A stretch of 64,000 nucleotides of DNA, taken from the NCBI GenBank assembly GCA_037039925.1, contig JAXRKP010000837.1:1-64000 (forward strand), written 5' to 3'. The notes under the pieces were generated by a model. The model was not told the DNA's origin and made no database searches. It saw only the letters and a program-made list of their open reading frames with translations. The DNA comes from Doris montereyensis. Taxonomy: Eukaryota; Mollusca; Gastropoda; Nudibranchia; Dorididae. Numbering within the stretch: position 1 is the stretch's first letter; every line of letters begins with the position of its first letter. The position numbers were made by a program, and so were the translations under genes. Shown piece after piece: positions 31,791 through 44,610 of the stretch.

Positions 31791-32532
31791 AGATGGGAAT
31801 TTTAAAGAATGTTAAAGTGTATAAGAAATCATAATAAAAAAGTGAAATGACTGTTTTGTATGATTAGATATAGGGATGAAAAAGTTAAAACAATATATCA
31901 TCGATGGTGAAAGTTTCAAAACTTGAATGTTCACCATTTTTCGAAAAATCACTTTTTGCCCTCAAAAGCATTGTAGGTTGTTCTCGATGCTGCCTATAAA
32001 TAAGTACAAATTTAGGCAATAGAAACATTTTTAGTCACATGATCTAATCTTGCAATAGATACATCCTGTTCAGTTTTAAACTTGAACCTTGTTTCTCCTG
32101 AAAACTTTTCTGGCTAAAGAGTTAAGAGACTTTCACCATCCATATGTATTTGTAGGCGCTTTTTCTGTCTGTTTGCTGTCTGCCATGTTTGCTGTCTGCC
32201 AATGTCAGACATTCAATGTTGTTGAAATATTTTTTTCATTTTTCATTTTTATACTTCAAAGTACATTTGTATTCATTGCAAGGCATAATGATTATGTCAA
32301 GGCAGATTCCATTATCAGTGCCGCGCCATATTTATCACAATCATCTGTTGATATAAATTTTTAGAATGAAAACATTAAAATCAATTTTTAAAACAAAGCT
32401 TTGGTCTTAATTTGTTTATTATTCATTGTTTGACAACTGGTTATGGTGGGATGGATGTAGAGTTTTATTATGTATAATAAAGGCCTGTAGATGTACTATG
32501 TGCTATTTACATTGACAGTACAAACGTTGCTG
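31791..32532. other. Intergenic sequence
   Basis: AT-rich; no supported feature. Confidence 0.5.
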
Positions 32533-32695
32533 GGAAGGTGCCAGTCGCCACACTTTTCCATTCTCTTCACATTACAGGTCTTACTTTTCACCGTTTCACA
32601 TGTCTTTCAATTTCATCTTCCTCGTTCCTCTTTAGTGCAAACCCAGCCAGTTGCAGCATTGCTTGATTATGAGATCACTGCAATGGTGGGCGGAT
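32533..32695 (+). repeat. Dispersed repeat copy with an internal insertion
   Basis: Pyrimidine-rich body and the ending TTATGAGATCACTGCAATGG then TGGGCGG. It lies just beyond gene 1, in the same orientation as the copies inside gene 1. Confidence 0.6.
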
Positions 32696-32920
32696 TATTT
32701 CAGGAATAAAATAAATTCCTCTTAATTCACGCTGGGATTACCATTATTGGTATTAATAACTTATGCTACAAATACTTGTAAAAAAAGGTGGAGGCTGTAA
32801 ATTGCAGACAAAATTAGGGGAAACAGGTCACCATTATGGATGATGGATAAGGAACTTTCATATGATGATAAATTATGTTGCTCCTCCCTAATGACCTATT
32901 TTGCTCTTTTAAGACATTTC

Positions 32921-33473
32921 TTAAGGGGCCTTTAACTTTAACGTACAGTTGATTCATCGACAAACCGACAGACGCTAGATCTGGGTCATCGTTGACTGAC
33001 AGTTTGTCGACGAGAGAAGTTCCGTTCAGACGAAGTTTCTATCTTTAAACTGTCAGTAGTGTCAGTCCTTGGACTGTTGTACTTTAGTTGTAGCTAGTTT
33101 GCGAAATTCAAAACGTCAACAAAACAAAATAATTTAAACTTGGTAATCCGGCATTAAATTGCGTTCCCCGTGTGATTTTCACTAATTTTGGGTCACTGAT
33201 CTAGAAAATCGTATTATATTTCTGATTTGACTAATATTTAGGTAATCTTAACTCCGCCTGCAGCAACATCAAAGAAGTCACTCCTCCTCGTCGCTCATCC
33301 TTCAGTTCGCCTGTGGGAAAATATCTGGCGCCTGGACTGAGAACCCTTCGATATCGAGAGGATTACTCATTTCCACGCCCAGGTTTATCGAGAAGTTGAT
33401 AGGATTCCCGCCATCCTTTTCGATATCGTACAGTTTGTCGATGAATCAACTGTACGTGTAAAGGGGCCTTTAA
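32921..33473. mobile_element. Non-autonomous TTAA-flanked inverted-repeat element (piggyBac-like)
   Basis: TTAA stands at both outer edges (32921-32924, 33470-33473). The two ends share a 25-bp inverted repeat, ACGTACAGTTGATTCATCGA then CAAAC. No transposase frame is present. TTAA duplication is the hallmark of the piggyBac superfamily; the assignment is inferred from that alone. An exon-like block lies inside at about 33266-33391. Confidence 0.7.
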
Positions 33474-34904
33474 GGTTGTTTCAACTTAATTTCATCTCCA
33501 AAATGTTCCGATTTATTCCATGAAATAACCATATTTAACTGCCCTCATTGACATTACAATATTACATAATTAAAGTTTCAAGTCAATACTGCAGCTGCAA
33601 TATTTTATTTGAGACTGAAAACCTGAAACAAATGCTGTCACTCAGTGTCAGCTTGAGTGCAAAAACTTCACTACATAAGGCTGCAAATTGCAAAAGTGGG
33701 TTCATTCTCCCTGTTCTCATAGTTCATACTAATACTACTGGGAATCACTCTCAACTTTCTTGCATTTTTGGTGGGAACTCTAAAATATTATGATTTATGT
33801 AATCTCCAGTGGAGATAAGAGCACCAATCCCTTATCCCCTCATTTCCATGGCAAACTCGTGACGTTTTGGATTTTACTTAAGTGTTGAAGTCAGGTGTGC
33901 AATGGCTGAGAGAGAACATAGAGATCACTAGACACTAATAAAAACTAGCACTTGAGACAAACGCTTTTTATTTTACTTTTAATATTCTACACAGCGTCTT
34001 GATGATATTTGATATGTTACAGAATGTGTGTTCGATAGTCGCTTGTAACTTATTGTAAGTTTAAATTTTAAGTATCAAGATTTGATTCTCCATCATTATC
34101 ACACCCTTGAACTTCAGTTGAAGCTACTGACTGACAGTTGACAGAAATTATGACATCATCTACTTACTGTAGCATGTGATGAGTTTTGTTTATGCTTAAA
34201 TTCTTGGGATGAACGATACAAGTATAACTAGCGTTTGCTTTGTGTCCCTCGATAGCCTGCAGGCGCTTCACATCAATAAGTATAAGTCGTCGGTGTCGCA
34301 AGCAATCCAGTTAAGTCCAGAAATTGGAACATTAAATTAAAGAAAAACCCCCAAACATTTTTTTTATGGATGTCAACACACCATCTGACGTCAATGTTAT
34401 TTAAATCAACCAATGAAATCGCGAGAAATAAGCTGCAAGCAAGACGCTTATCTCCGCTGACTGCTAGGTTTACCGTGCACAACAGTTTTGTTTTTAAGAA
34501 GTTTTTTTATTCTCCTGAAAAATGAGGTCAGCTGGACTTAAGCGCTTTGCTTGTGACACTGACGAAGTGCTTGTTTCTCGCGCTAGCTTTTTCTAGTGCT
34601 CTCTATGCTCTCGGCGTATGGCAACAGAAAAGCTGCATAAGATGAATGCCATTTATTTGGAAAGGGCAGTGTAATGAAATAAACTTTAAAATTCTGGAAA
34701 AATTAACATATTTCCCACAGTGATATATGAATAAAGAGGACAGTAAAACTAGTAAAAAGTGAAAGAACAGCTTTGAGATAAAGTGTTGCACTAGTTTAAG
34801 GGGAAAAAATGAGAATACATGTATCGCGGAAAAACGAAGCAGTAGTCGACTCCGGTTAAAATTGTTGCAAATATGTATCGAACTTGTTCCATTAAAAAGG
34901 GGGC
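33474..34904. other. Intergenic sequence
   Basis: No supported gene. About 34280-34620 is richer in CpG than its surroundings (CGTCGG, GACGTC, TCGCGAG, CTCGCGC) and has a CCAAT at 34410, but no exon is seen next to it. Confidence 0.4.
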
Positions 34905-35128
34905 TCAGTAGTCCAGAGGTACGGTGTCAACCCTCAACCCAAAGGTCGTGGATTCAAGCCCCGCCAACAGTTGAAAAAGTTTCTTGAGTTTTTTTCGAGA
35001 AAAATCTACCCCTGGTCCACCTAGTCCCATCGGAGACAGACGATAAACAGGAGGTCCTGTGCGCAGATCATAACGCTGTGCATGTTAAAGATCTCTTGTA
35101 TGTTTACAGGAGTCTTGGCAAAATAAAA
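34905..35128 (+). repeat. tRNA-derived SINE
   Basis: The head resembles a tRNA gene: GGCTCAGTAGTCCAGAGGTA for the D-arm and A-box, GTCGTGGATTCAAGCCCC for the T-arm and B-box, with GGGGCT able to pair with AGCCCC. It continues into a non-tRNA body with CCCATCGGAGACAGACGATA. Confidence 0.7.
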
Positions 35129-35562
35129 AAATCCAGAGATCACCTTAGTTGTAGATGTGGGTAAATCAAATTAAATCAAAACCTTCCATTAAACAAGGTT
35201 TTGTTGTGAGAACATTACATTTATTACAAATTAAAAACCTTTGACGACGTTCTCCACAAATTATTACAATGAACACGATCTCACCAACACACAATCTGGG
35301 AACAGGTGTCATTAGTGAATTATTAATATTTATTAGTGTCAACTTAACTGAAGTTGTCAAAAACCAACAACAAAACCTCTTGTACTATACAAGCGTCAAG
35401 AATGCAAGCCAGTGTGAATTAAAACTTAAAGACGTTGGGACTTTAATTATTGAAGGACTCACTACGAAAATGAGACAAGAGTGGGGTAAATAAAATCGTC
35501 AGTCCATCTTGCAGAAGAAGATATGGGTTAAATTTTCTCTAGCTGGAGTGCGGCAACATTAT
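35129..35562. other. Intergenic sequence
   Basis: Nothing supported. A 74-codon plus-strand frame at 35269-35493 has no splice or motif context. Confidence 0.4.
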
Positions 35563-35830
35563 ACATGTACCACCATTCCCGCTACCACTAACTTTTGCCA
35601 AGGAACGGAACCACTGCCATAGCAGTGAGAGTGTTTTTTATGCCGTCAGTTGCCAACAATGAGGTGGGAACGGTCTTACTTAAATTTAGAATAGTTTTAG
35701 AGTAATACTTCCTGTTATACCGCCAACCAAAGACACTGGTATTTTTATATATTTACAGTACAGTACAAATAATGTATCGCGTTTTGATAGTAATGATACT
35801 AATGATAGCATTAGCATTATCGTGTGTAGC
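35563..35830 (-). mobile_element. Partial copy of the 6.7-kb inverted-repeat element
   Basis: The reverse complement matches 7220-7490 block by block: ACGATAATGCTA, ATCAAAACG, TTGGTTGGCGGTATAA, GGCATAAAAAACA, CTTGGCAAAA and GGGAATGGTGGTA. Confidence 0.65.
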
Positions 35831-37192
35831 AGATGGCATGGGGCTGCATATATAGCCCCGCCCTCTCACCATGATATTGATAGCCGTGCATAGTCAATAC
35901 GTCAATGACATCTCACCATGCAATATTTTATTCGAACGGTAAAAATTAAAAAAACAAACCAATCATAGACATTGAGAAGAAATTGATTGATGTTGAAATC
36001 ATGTTTTTACAGTGTCCAGATCATGAAATAACTAAGGAGCAAGTATTACTTTATTAGTTTTCCTATTGGAAACGTTTCCCAGAGTCCAGCAGGCTACCAT
36101 CGAGTTAGCTCCGAGGTAGTTTGAAGCCACGCATTCTTTACATTTACACTGTCACTGTCATAGTTCAACTTGAAATGTGCGTGCAGTACGATCAACAAAC
36201 AGATTATGACCGCAGTAACTAACAGTAAGTTGAGTAAGGCTAGGCTCAGACCAGCCATGCCTGTACGAACCCTAACGAAGTAGCTTGGCCTTCCGATCGA
36301 CAACGAAGGCGACAGGAGATGAATCGTGTGTCTAGTGTGTGTAGGTGTGTGTGTGTTTGTATGCGCATGTTGCGGAGATGTCACCTAAGCTAAGAGAGCG
36401 TACAATGTACATTATGATGTACCTCTTACGCTTAGCCGTATTATTAATAATCTTCTTAAGTAGTTGGGAAAACAAAATAAAATACTAATACTTTGCGATT
36501 CAATTTTCCCCAAATATTAAGCGCTCAGAAAACAATAGGCTATCAGATTATGTAAAAAAACACATTTTAACTTGTGACAGTGACAGGTTTTATCGGATCC
36601 ACACATATAATACTAATAGATACAAGCCTGATTCTAAGTTGGAAAATCGTGCTCTGATCTCGCCAGCACAAATGGTTGATTCTATCATTTCTTGGCTGGT
36701 CTCTTCAGAGAGCATATTTAACTTTAACACAACCAAAATATGCCTGCAACTCCCCTCCTTAATAGTTACATTGTTCCAGTCTTTACTTAGCTGCACAAAT
36801 CTCAAACTCAACGCACATCAAATACATTTCGATTTCACTCTCATACTCATACAATAAAATATGTATATGTAAATTGTAATGTAGCACTCTCAATCTCATA
36901 CTCATATTATATGTAAAGAGACACTCTCATATTCGTATGTAAATTAGCATTCTTATATCTTCATATGCATTGTCGCTTAGCTGCAGCTTCTTAATGTTTA
37001 GTTTCATGTGGTTTTCAGCGATGCAGTAATGGGGAATATGCGATGGCTGACTGGCTGTATGCTTCTTATCCTGGAGATGTAAAGTTTTTGTGCTCAGGGG
37101 CTTTCTTTTGGTACATACTCATTAAAATTATTATATTACCACGTTGAGCCGACACAAATAGCTCACAATTACCAAAAATTACCATACTACTG
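35831..37192. other. Intergenic sequence
   Basis: Holds a 96-codon minus-strand frame at 36094-36384 with one hydrophobic stretch but no supporting signals. No confident gene. Confidence 0.4.
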
Positions 37193-38027
37193 CAGTAGTG
37201 ACCGCCTAGATGCCCCAGTCACAATGCCCGTTTCGCCTAAATGCCAGTGAAATCAGTGAAACCAATTTTTTTCTATATGAATTTCCCCTTTAAATGCCAG
37301 TTCAAAACCAAGAATTCCCCCTAAATGCTCAGTCTCAACGGTAACTGCAGGTATCATCTCTAAACGATCATAAAAAACATCTGTAATTGATTAAAAATTC
37401 TTTCTTTTTTATCATACATGTAATCCCATCCCTAACATGACTTATGTCCGCCAAATAAGTTATGCACTGTAACCAACTTACCATTGTAATGTAATAAAAG
37501 ATGACCAGTCTTCTCGTCGTAACTCCACTCACTGTACAGCACGGCCTTTGTTACAGTGGATTACTGGTTTGTCATTGGGCAATGAGAATCTAAGTCTCTC
37601 ACTCTCACTACTCTCAGACTCTGCCCACAGCTCTTTCTTGATGTCGTAACGTGCATGCAATGACTCGGCATTTTTAATAGACCCAGCACGCATCGCGATC
37701 GAGAAACAAGGTGTGAACAGTTTTATTGCTCCCCTGTCTTGCATTGGCTGTATCCATTGTGTCTTCGGGTCTTCGTGGCTTAACGATGGTTAACCCACCA
37801 CCTCAGTGCTAAATGGTTTCCAGATGTTCCTATGTCTCACATTAAATTTTTCTTAAATGTTGAATTTCTGTACCATACTGGATGAACTCCCTTAGTGATC
37901 ACCCCCCCCCCCCCCTCCCCTCCTTCCAAATTGTTGCCCTGACCTACTTTCACCTAAATGCCTGTTTCGCCCTAAATGCCCATTTTCTCTGCTTCCCAAG
38001 CACCGGACACTTTGGCGGTCATTACTG
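37193..38027. mobile_element. Non-autonomous pogo-like element
   Basis: Left end CAGTAGTGACCGCC; right end on the minus strand TA/CAGTAATGACCGCC. The phrases CTAAATGCC and CCCTAAATGC recur at both ends. No transposase is visible. A C-run of about 15 lies inside at about 37903. Confidence 0.65.
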
Positions 38028-38530
38028 TACATGTACATATATCTACATAATAAAGTGGAAAATTTCATAAATCATATGTGAAATTTCATTCAATATATAA
38101 TAAAACAAGCGGACTCAAGTCTATGAAATAAGTACGTCTATTTAATAAATGTTTTTGTACTTGCTAGCAGTAGCCAGTAAGGGAATAAGGTGGGTATAAT
38201 ATAATAATACATGTAACAACAATGTACATGAATACCTGAGATATTGGGGCATAAATATAAATTATACATATATAATATATATTTAATAGGCTGGAGGTCT
38301 CATTGGGGGCAAAACAGAGTAGGGAACTTACAAATCAAAAGAATACAAAAATAATGCATTTTTATTTCTATTTATTTTTTACTGAGGTATTTGTGTGGGT
38401 CACAGTAGAACAAGTAATCAATATTAGAATGATCAGCTAATAAAAACATGATTATTTATTATATTATTATCATTATAATAATATTAATAATGTATACCCA
38501 ACTCGGGTAGGAACACTATGTGGAATAAGT

Positions 38531-38774
38531 GAAGGGGTCGGTTCAATAGTGTGCCTATGTCCATTTCATGAAAACGAGACAGAGAGATAATCCTAGGGAA
38601 TAATAGGAAATCATGCTTCCTGAAAAGTGTGAACATGATATGATGAAAATACATCACGTTTACATCCGTTTGAAATTTGGAATTCTCAAAGCCAACAGTG
38701 CCAAAGTCTATGGTCTTTGGCATTTTTCTCTAAATGACGAAATTGTGACGGCACACTATTGAAATGACCCCTTC
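38531..38774. mobile_element. MITE copy 1, 244 bp
   Basis: Terminal inverted repeats of about 25 bp: GAAGGGGTCGGTTCAATAGT at the left, and on the minus strand GAAGGGGTCATTTCAATAGT at the right, both continuing GTGCC. The interior matches copy 2 at 48812-49050 nearly base for base. It lies 194 bp downstream of the stop of the last zinc-finger exon of gene 2. Confidence 0.9.
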
Positions 38775-38967
38775 AATTCTGCATTATACAGATTAGAATT
38801 AGACACCTTCATAATATGTCTGTAGTCTGTAGCATTACATAAAGACTGGCTGGTGCAGAGATTAGAATCAGAATGTAGTTGAAAATCAGTTTTAGCAGCA
38901 CAGTCTTCTTGGGTTCTGTGTAAGACTATAGATATAACTATAGTTACAATGTTGAACACAGCCGGAG

Positions 38968-39518
38968 CTAGAATAGCCATGATTGGGGCTTTGGCGTTCC
39001 ATTACAAAGCTTTTGGTGTCTGTGTTTGGACTGACTGTAGGCAAATGAATCTCCACATTTACGACAAACGTATGGTTTGAGACCTTGATGCATGTTCATG
39101 TGACCCTGAGGTTAAGAGCAGTGGTAAATGTCTTTTTACACATGGGACAACTCAACTGTGGCATCACCACGCCATGTTTGATTTTCTTGTGCTGGCAGAG
39201 GAGACGGGAAGAGCCGAAGACTTCATAACAAGATGGACATGGATATATGGTGACACCATGCTCTATGTTCATATGCTGTAAGCGTTCCTGTTGGTTGCGT
39301 AGAATGCAGCCACACATAGTACAAGAACAGGCGTCTTCAGAGTGTGATGCTAAAGCCGTGGGGCTCTCAACAGCCTGAGACGTCTGGTTGTAGCACGTCA
39401 TGCAATGGACGTTAAGTTCATCTTGGCGATAAAATCTCTGACCACAAGAGGGACAGTACAAGTTGACCTGATGAAGCTGTGACTGGTCATAAGTTGGATA
39501 TGGACTGGCTGCAAAGAC
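38968..39518 (-). CDS. Gene 2 alternative 3' exon A: five zinc fingers, one frame break
   Basis: After the minus-strand acceptor TTCTCACCAG the exon reads VFAASPYPTYDQSQLHQ in phase 0. Five fingers follow: CPSCGQRFYRQDELNVHCM (C2HC type), CTMCGCILRNQQERLQH, CPSCYEVFGSSRLLCQH, CPMCKKTFTTALNL, and CRKCGDSFAYSQSKHRHQK ending in C. As given the frame stops at 39096 inside finger 4. A further G in the GGG near 39107 restores GHMNMHQGLKPYV and runs to TAG at 38968-38970. Nuclear DNA-binding function is expected for such fingers. It is the most distal of the four known alternative ends. Confidence 0.78.
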
Positions 39519-41150
39519 CTGGTGAGAATAAAAAGAACTGATGAGCATTCAGTTTACAAAATCAAAGTATTAATCAACAGCTATGTATAATATGATAAGA
39601 GAACCTTAGTCCTGTGTACTGTAGTAAGTTCAACAGAACGGGAGGACTTTTAAATTCTTATCGGTCAAGCTACACATATAAGGGTGTCGAGATACATAGC
39701 TTCTGTCAATTTCTTGCAAACTACACTTCTATACATGTACGAATCATTCTTTACTCAGGATGTCATAGTCATATAAATATATTTCTTTGAGTCATTTGTG
39801 TCTTTGTTGAATTTTTTTCAGTCCTCTATCAAAGTGAAGTTTTTGTTTTCACAGTCAACTGCTAGCTTTTCAATTTCCTCTTTACAATACCATAATTTTT
39901 CTAGATTGACAGTAGGAGTACATATTGTGTTTTGCTTATAAAATAACAGAATTGTGAAAAAAGTGAAAATAAACAGCAAAGATAAGTCATGAGGTGATAA
40001 GAAATTTTGTGAATGAGAATACACATGCATTGTATACGGTAAAAGATGTGTGCAGCTAATAATAAGATCAAAGCTCGGCCGTGTTCTTATTTCCAGACAC
40101 TGACAAGTGACAAATACTCAGAACAATGATATCACCATGCCCTTTCCCTTCTTTATGGATTCAATATGTGAGTTCTCACTAGCTCCACCCCTAACAAGCT
40201 AGAGTTGTGTCGGATCTCAAACGGATCAATCTAAAGACTTTCTGATCTTGGACGGTCCGATTCCTAACCCATTTTTTCTTAGTACTCCAATTATTACTTC
40301 TTTTTCTGTCTTGTGATTGCTGCTTACTACGGTGACAGAAAGGATCACAGCATTGGTGACAATGACACGGCTTCGTTTCCCGACATCAAAGGGAAAACTG
40401 ACCAAGGGATTCGGGAAGGCGATGACGGAGACTGGAGACACCGGAGAGACAACATGGTGTATGTTTGTTGTGTGAGTTTTTGAGAGAGAGAGAGAGAGAG
40501 AGAGAGACTGAGAGATAAGTATTGAATCTCGGACTGATTTGACTATCGGATATATTTAACTTTCGGATTGAATTGACTTTCGAACAGTGATCCGACTTTC
40601 GGACTGAATTGACTTTCCGGTTGAATTGCCGTCCATGGACTGACTTGCGTCCAATGCTCAGATCCAAGACTTGAGTCGCGAGATTTTCAGATCATCGGAC
40701 AGTTCGATAGTTTGACACAGCTCTACTACATACAAGCAGTATATCGTCTATCTCTCTTTCTCTTTCCCTCCCTCTCTCTCTGTCTGTCTTGACCTCCCCT
40801 CTCCCAATATGTTGTCTATTTTACTAGAACAATAACAATTCTATATTTTAATGTGACAACCTTATCACCTATCAATGTCTGCAGTTCGTTTAAACGTATA
40901 AACAGAAGAGGCAGCTAGGCACGAAATATTTGGTAAGGCATTGAGCAATCAGGAGTGAGGTAAAAAGAGTGCATTGTAAGTTAAGTCTGAGATAAGTTGA
41001 TAGATAGATCTAACTAAACCTTTGCTAGACTGGATAAATCATTACGCATACATCGCACTCAGTCATCAAGAAATACTTATTGAAAGGGTCTTGAAAATAA
41101 AGATACACATGGGGAAAAACTTGTTTCATGTTTCATTTCATTGAAATTAA
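39519..41150 (-). other. Gene 2 intron sequence
   Basis: Contains a short GA repeat at about 40482-40507 followed by short imperfect repeats around GACTTTCGGACTGAATTGAC (40540-40650). No further zinc-finger exon seen. Confidence 0.5.
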
Positions 41151-41273
41151 CTGTCCTCCATATGCGGTGATCTCAGGGTGAATTAAAAGGAAACAGGAGG
41201 ATGAAAGGTAAGAAGAGGAAGAGTGAAAGGATAGAAGTAGGGTCTACCAGCAACGCCTCCCAACCACCCACAC
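41151..41273 (-). repeat. Dispersed repeat copy, reverse complement
   Basis: Begins TCCATATGCGGTGATCTCAG then GGTGAATTAA and ends in GCCTCCCAACCACCC. On the minus strand it is in the sense direction of gene 2. Confidence 0.8.
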
Positions 41274-41987
41274 TTGTTCTGTGAAATCAGTGAGAAAGTA
41301 TACTTCACATAATGGTGGACATATTGATTTCTTATCGAGGGACAAAATGAGTAAATTTGGCTGAACTCAGTGAATGAAATGTGATTCAACTTAAACTTAA
41401 GATCAATTAACAGTTTATAGCTTAAACTGAAGCAACTAAACTGTCCTTTACTAAAAGCCAGATTTCAAAGTTTAATAATGATATTTTTAGTTTTATCACA
41501 ATAGTGCTTTTACTTTTACTTTTACATAAGTTTGTTCTGAATCTGAAGATGGATGCAACAGGCATTGGTTGCCCATTAATACAAAAACATCATCAGTACA
41601 TTTTTGATCACGTGAAACAAACTCACATAGCACATTTGAACGATTCAACACTCATACAAGACACCATATCATTTGGGAGATTTGTTTATATGTGTGTTTG
41701 TTCTTGTGTATGGTATGATTTTGTTGATGAAATAATTTTCGTTTTTGGGCAACAACACCAGAATTAACAAACAGATTAACAGGTATATGACTATATTTGG
41801 CATCAGGAACTTTTGAGAACATACATACTCTCATCCTAAAACATTGATTGTCACCTGCACTCATTTTACAGTGAGTAGTAAGGCTGTTGAACAAACAACC
41901 AAAAGAATTTAAACTAATTAAAGTCAGCAATAGTACTAAAGGCTTCAAAAGTAAAATTAAATTTGTCTGTTTCATTAAAATTCAACC

Positions 41988-42214
41988 TATCCACCATAAT
42001 ATGCAGTGATTCCATTTTGAATTAATAGAAAACAGCAAAATGATAGATCAGTGACAGAGTGAAGGGACAGAAATAGGACATTACTACTACCAGTAGCACC
42101 TGCCAACCGCCCAAGATGAATAGGAGGAAACAGCAAGATGATAGATAAGTGACAGTGAAAGAGTGAAAGGAAAGAAAAAGCACCTATCAGCAGTGCCCGT
42201 CAACTACCCGCAAA
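41988..42214 (-). repeat. Dispersed repeat, tandem double copy
   Basis: ATCCACCATAATATGCAGTG begins the first copy. A second, truncated copy starts at about 42121 with AGGAGGAAACAGCAAGATGA. Each ends near CC(A/G)(A/T)C(A/C)(A/G)CCCGC. Confidence 0.75.
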
Positions 42215-43593
42215 TAAAATCAAAACTTGATTTACCCTGATTAAATTAAAGATGTACCCTAACAGTAGACATACTCAAAAAATTGGATTAATTATTATAA
42301 TTATGAATAAGAAGGAGAAGTGTTAAACATTTATCTTCTCTACATTCACTGATTGTACTGTGCGTTTGAAGAATTTAGTTAAATTGTCTTTAGTCCATAG
42401 TTAAGTAAGTATGGTCTCTCTCATCACATCACAGGATAGAAGGAAAATGGGTATTGATTCAAAACCAAAGACTCCACTTCTAAATGATGACACTGACACC
42501 AAGATGGTGAAGGAGAAGATATAAAATGGGGGTGATAGGACTGGTAATGTTGGCTATAGCAGAGTGACGTTTGGTAATCCTAGGTAGGAGTATAAAGACA
42601 ATGACACACATTTCTTTCCTAACGTAGTGCCATAGGATCAATTACAGCAAAGTTGTGTAATTTGAGTAGACCTACATTAATTAGTTTAAACAAAACTCTA
42701 AACCTAAAACGAAAGTAGAAAATAACATCCCTATCTATGGCAAAGAATGTTCATTTCAGTCAGCTTTTCACTAATTCAATCAACTGTCAATTTCAATGCT
42801 GGTTAGAAACTACAGAAAACTAACATTTTATAAACTTATCTGGCCTGAAACAAAATAAGAAATCAAATAAGAGCCAAAAATGCTTGATTTGTCCAATTCC
42901 ATTTGCGTTATGTGACTAATGTGAGGGGTGAGATGCAAAAACCGCTATATCCAAAAAGATAACTTAAGAGAAAAGTTTGTCTTCCCTTAGTTCTAAATAA
43001 AGCCTGATCAATTTGATGTTTAGAGCTGAATTATAAAAGGATATGGTCAGTTTTGAACAAAAATGATTTCATCATCAGAAGACTCGTCATTCAGTCCGGA
43101 TGGTAAAAAAACTCACGATATGTAAAAATGGCGCACAGCGGGTTTTGCATCTCACTCCCTGATGTACTATTATTAGCACATACTCCATTTAGTTGTGTAC
43201 TAATGCTGATGTATATTGTATGTATGTAGTCTTCCTTTTCTCTCTCTCTCTTTTGTAATACAATGTACTCTTTTGTGATACAATGCATTTTAATTCTTTT
43301 TTGTTTCTCATTCTAGTTTTTACAAGGTAGTTTTGTTTTCTTTTGTTTCAGTTTCATTTTTGATAAGAGGGGTTGGTTTTTTTAATGCTCTTTTTCCTTT
43401 TTAAATTGTTTTTCTTTTTTTCTTTTGGTTTCGCTTTTTGGCTTTTTTGTGTTTTCTTGTAGGTTTTTTAAGGCTTTTCTGCTGTTTTATTTATCAAAAT
43501 ACCTGTAATGAGTATTTCCTTAACTTGCAAGGCTGCAATGATGATGGTGATGATGAAGAAAAATATTAAGAAAGGGGTTTGAAATCTATCTCA
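42215..43593 (-). other. Gene 2 intron sequence
   Basis: No exon or named repeat recognised. Confidence 0.5.
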
Positions 43594-43710
43594 TCCACCA
43601 TATGCTGTGATCTCAGGGTGAAAGAAGAGGAAACAGCAAGACGAAAGATAAGTGAAAGAGTGAAAGAAAAGATGCAGGACCTACCAGTAGCACCCAACAA
43701 GAAAGGGGCG
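43594..43710 (-). repeat. Dispersed repeat copy
   Basis: ATCCACCATATGCTGTGATC then TCAGGGTGAA, AAACAGCAAGACGAAAGATA, AGGACCTACCAGTAGCACCC. Confidence 0.8.
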
Positions 43711-44439
43711 ACAATTAGGCCTCACTTTAAGAAGAAAGGACAAAGAATGGGGTAACAGTAACAGCACTATTACTAACACTAAAACTAAGACAACAGAGCT
43801 CTGGTAACCACATCCAACTAGTCATCCAAACCAACTGATATCTAATGCAACTAAACATCATCTTTTGACTCATAATCATAACTTCTATGTTCCAAAGTAG
43901 ATAATTGTCACTTGCATTCAGACAGATGATATGTTCTTTACAGCCGTAACAACAGGATAAATAATAATAGACAAGAATGATAATTAATATTAATCAAAAT
44001 TAGTAGAACAAAACTCTTTTATTTTGTATTAACAAGTTTAAACAAGGTACGTAGCAGAAAACATGGCAAGAATAAAAGTGTTCCACTCAGTAAAATGGGA
44101 CACACTATTTTGAACAACAAAAAATTACAATGAAAATTACAAAGAACAACTTAAGACAAATAAAAAAAGTAAATTTAGGAAGTTGACCTACTCAACTAAT
44201 AGTAACACCACCAAAAAAACGATAAGAATTAACACGATACATTATGAAAAAACTTTTATAAAATCTCTCATTCATTGACTTTTTTGATAACAAAACCTAA
44301 GTCCCAACACTCATTCCAGATTTTGAAACAGTCGCTGGATGATGGCATGCTGTACAACTAATGTACAGTTTGCACAAATGCATGCTAACAGTGTGATAGG
44401 CACTTCGTACTAACACTCTTGACAAAATCGTTCTCTATC

Positions 44440-44610
44440 TATACCTGGGTACTCATTCACACCTGGGTCAAGTGAGGAAAGCAGAGTGAAGTACCTTTCC
44501 TAAGGTACAACATTGTGAAAAAACACCAGGGCCAGCCAAGGGGAACATCTGACTAATAATAAAGAGTTAGATGAGCCCATTGAGATAGCTTCCCATAATC
44601 CGCTTGGTAT
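44440..44610 (-). repeat. SINE, minus orientation
   Basis: On the minus strand: an A-box-like GCTATCTCAATGGGCTCATC, then TTGGCTGGCCCTGG, and a tail with GGAAAGGTACTTCACTCTGC and TTGACCCAGGTGTGAATGAG then TACC. A related tail lies at 55300-55430. Confidence 0.55.

Noticed and set aside
36094..36384. A 96-codon minus-strand frame with a hydrophobic stretch (LALLNLLLVTAVIICLLIVL)
   Set aside because: No splice signals, no family match I can recognise, and the first third is repeat-like (Thr/His). Could be a chance frame.
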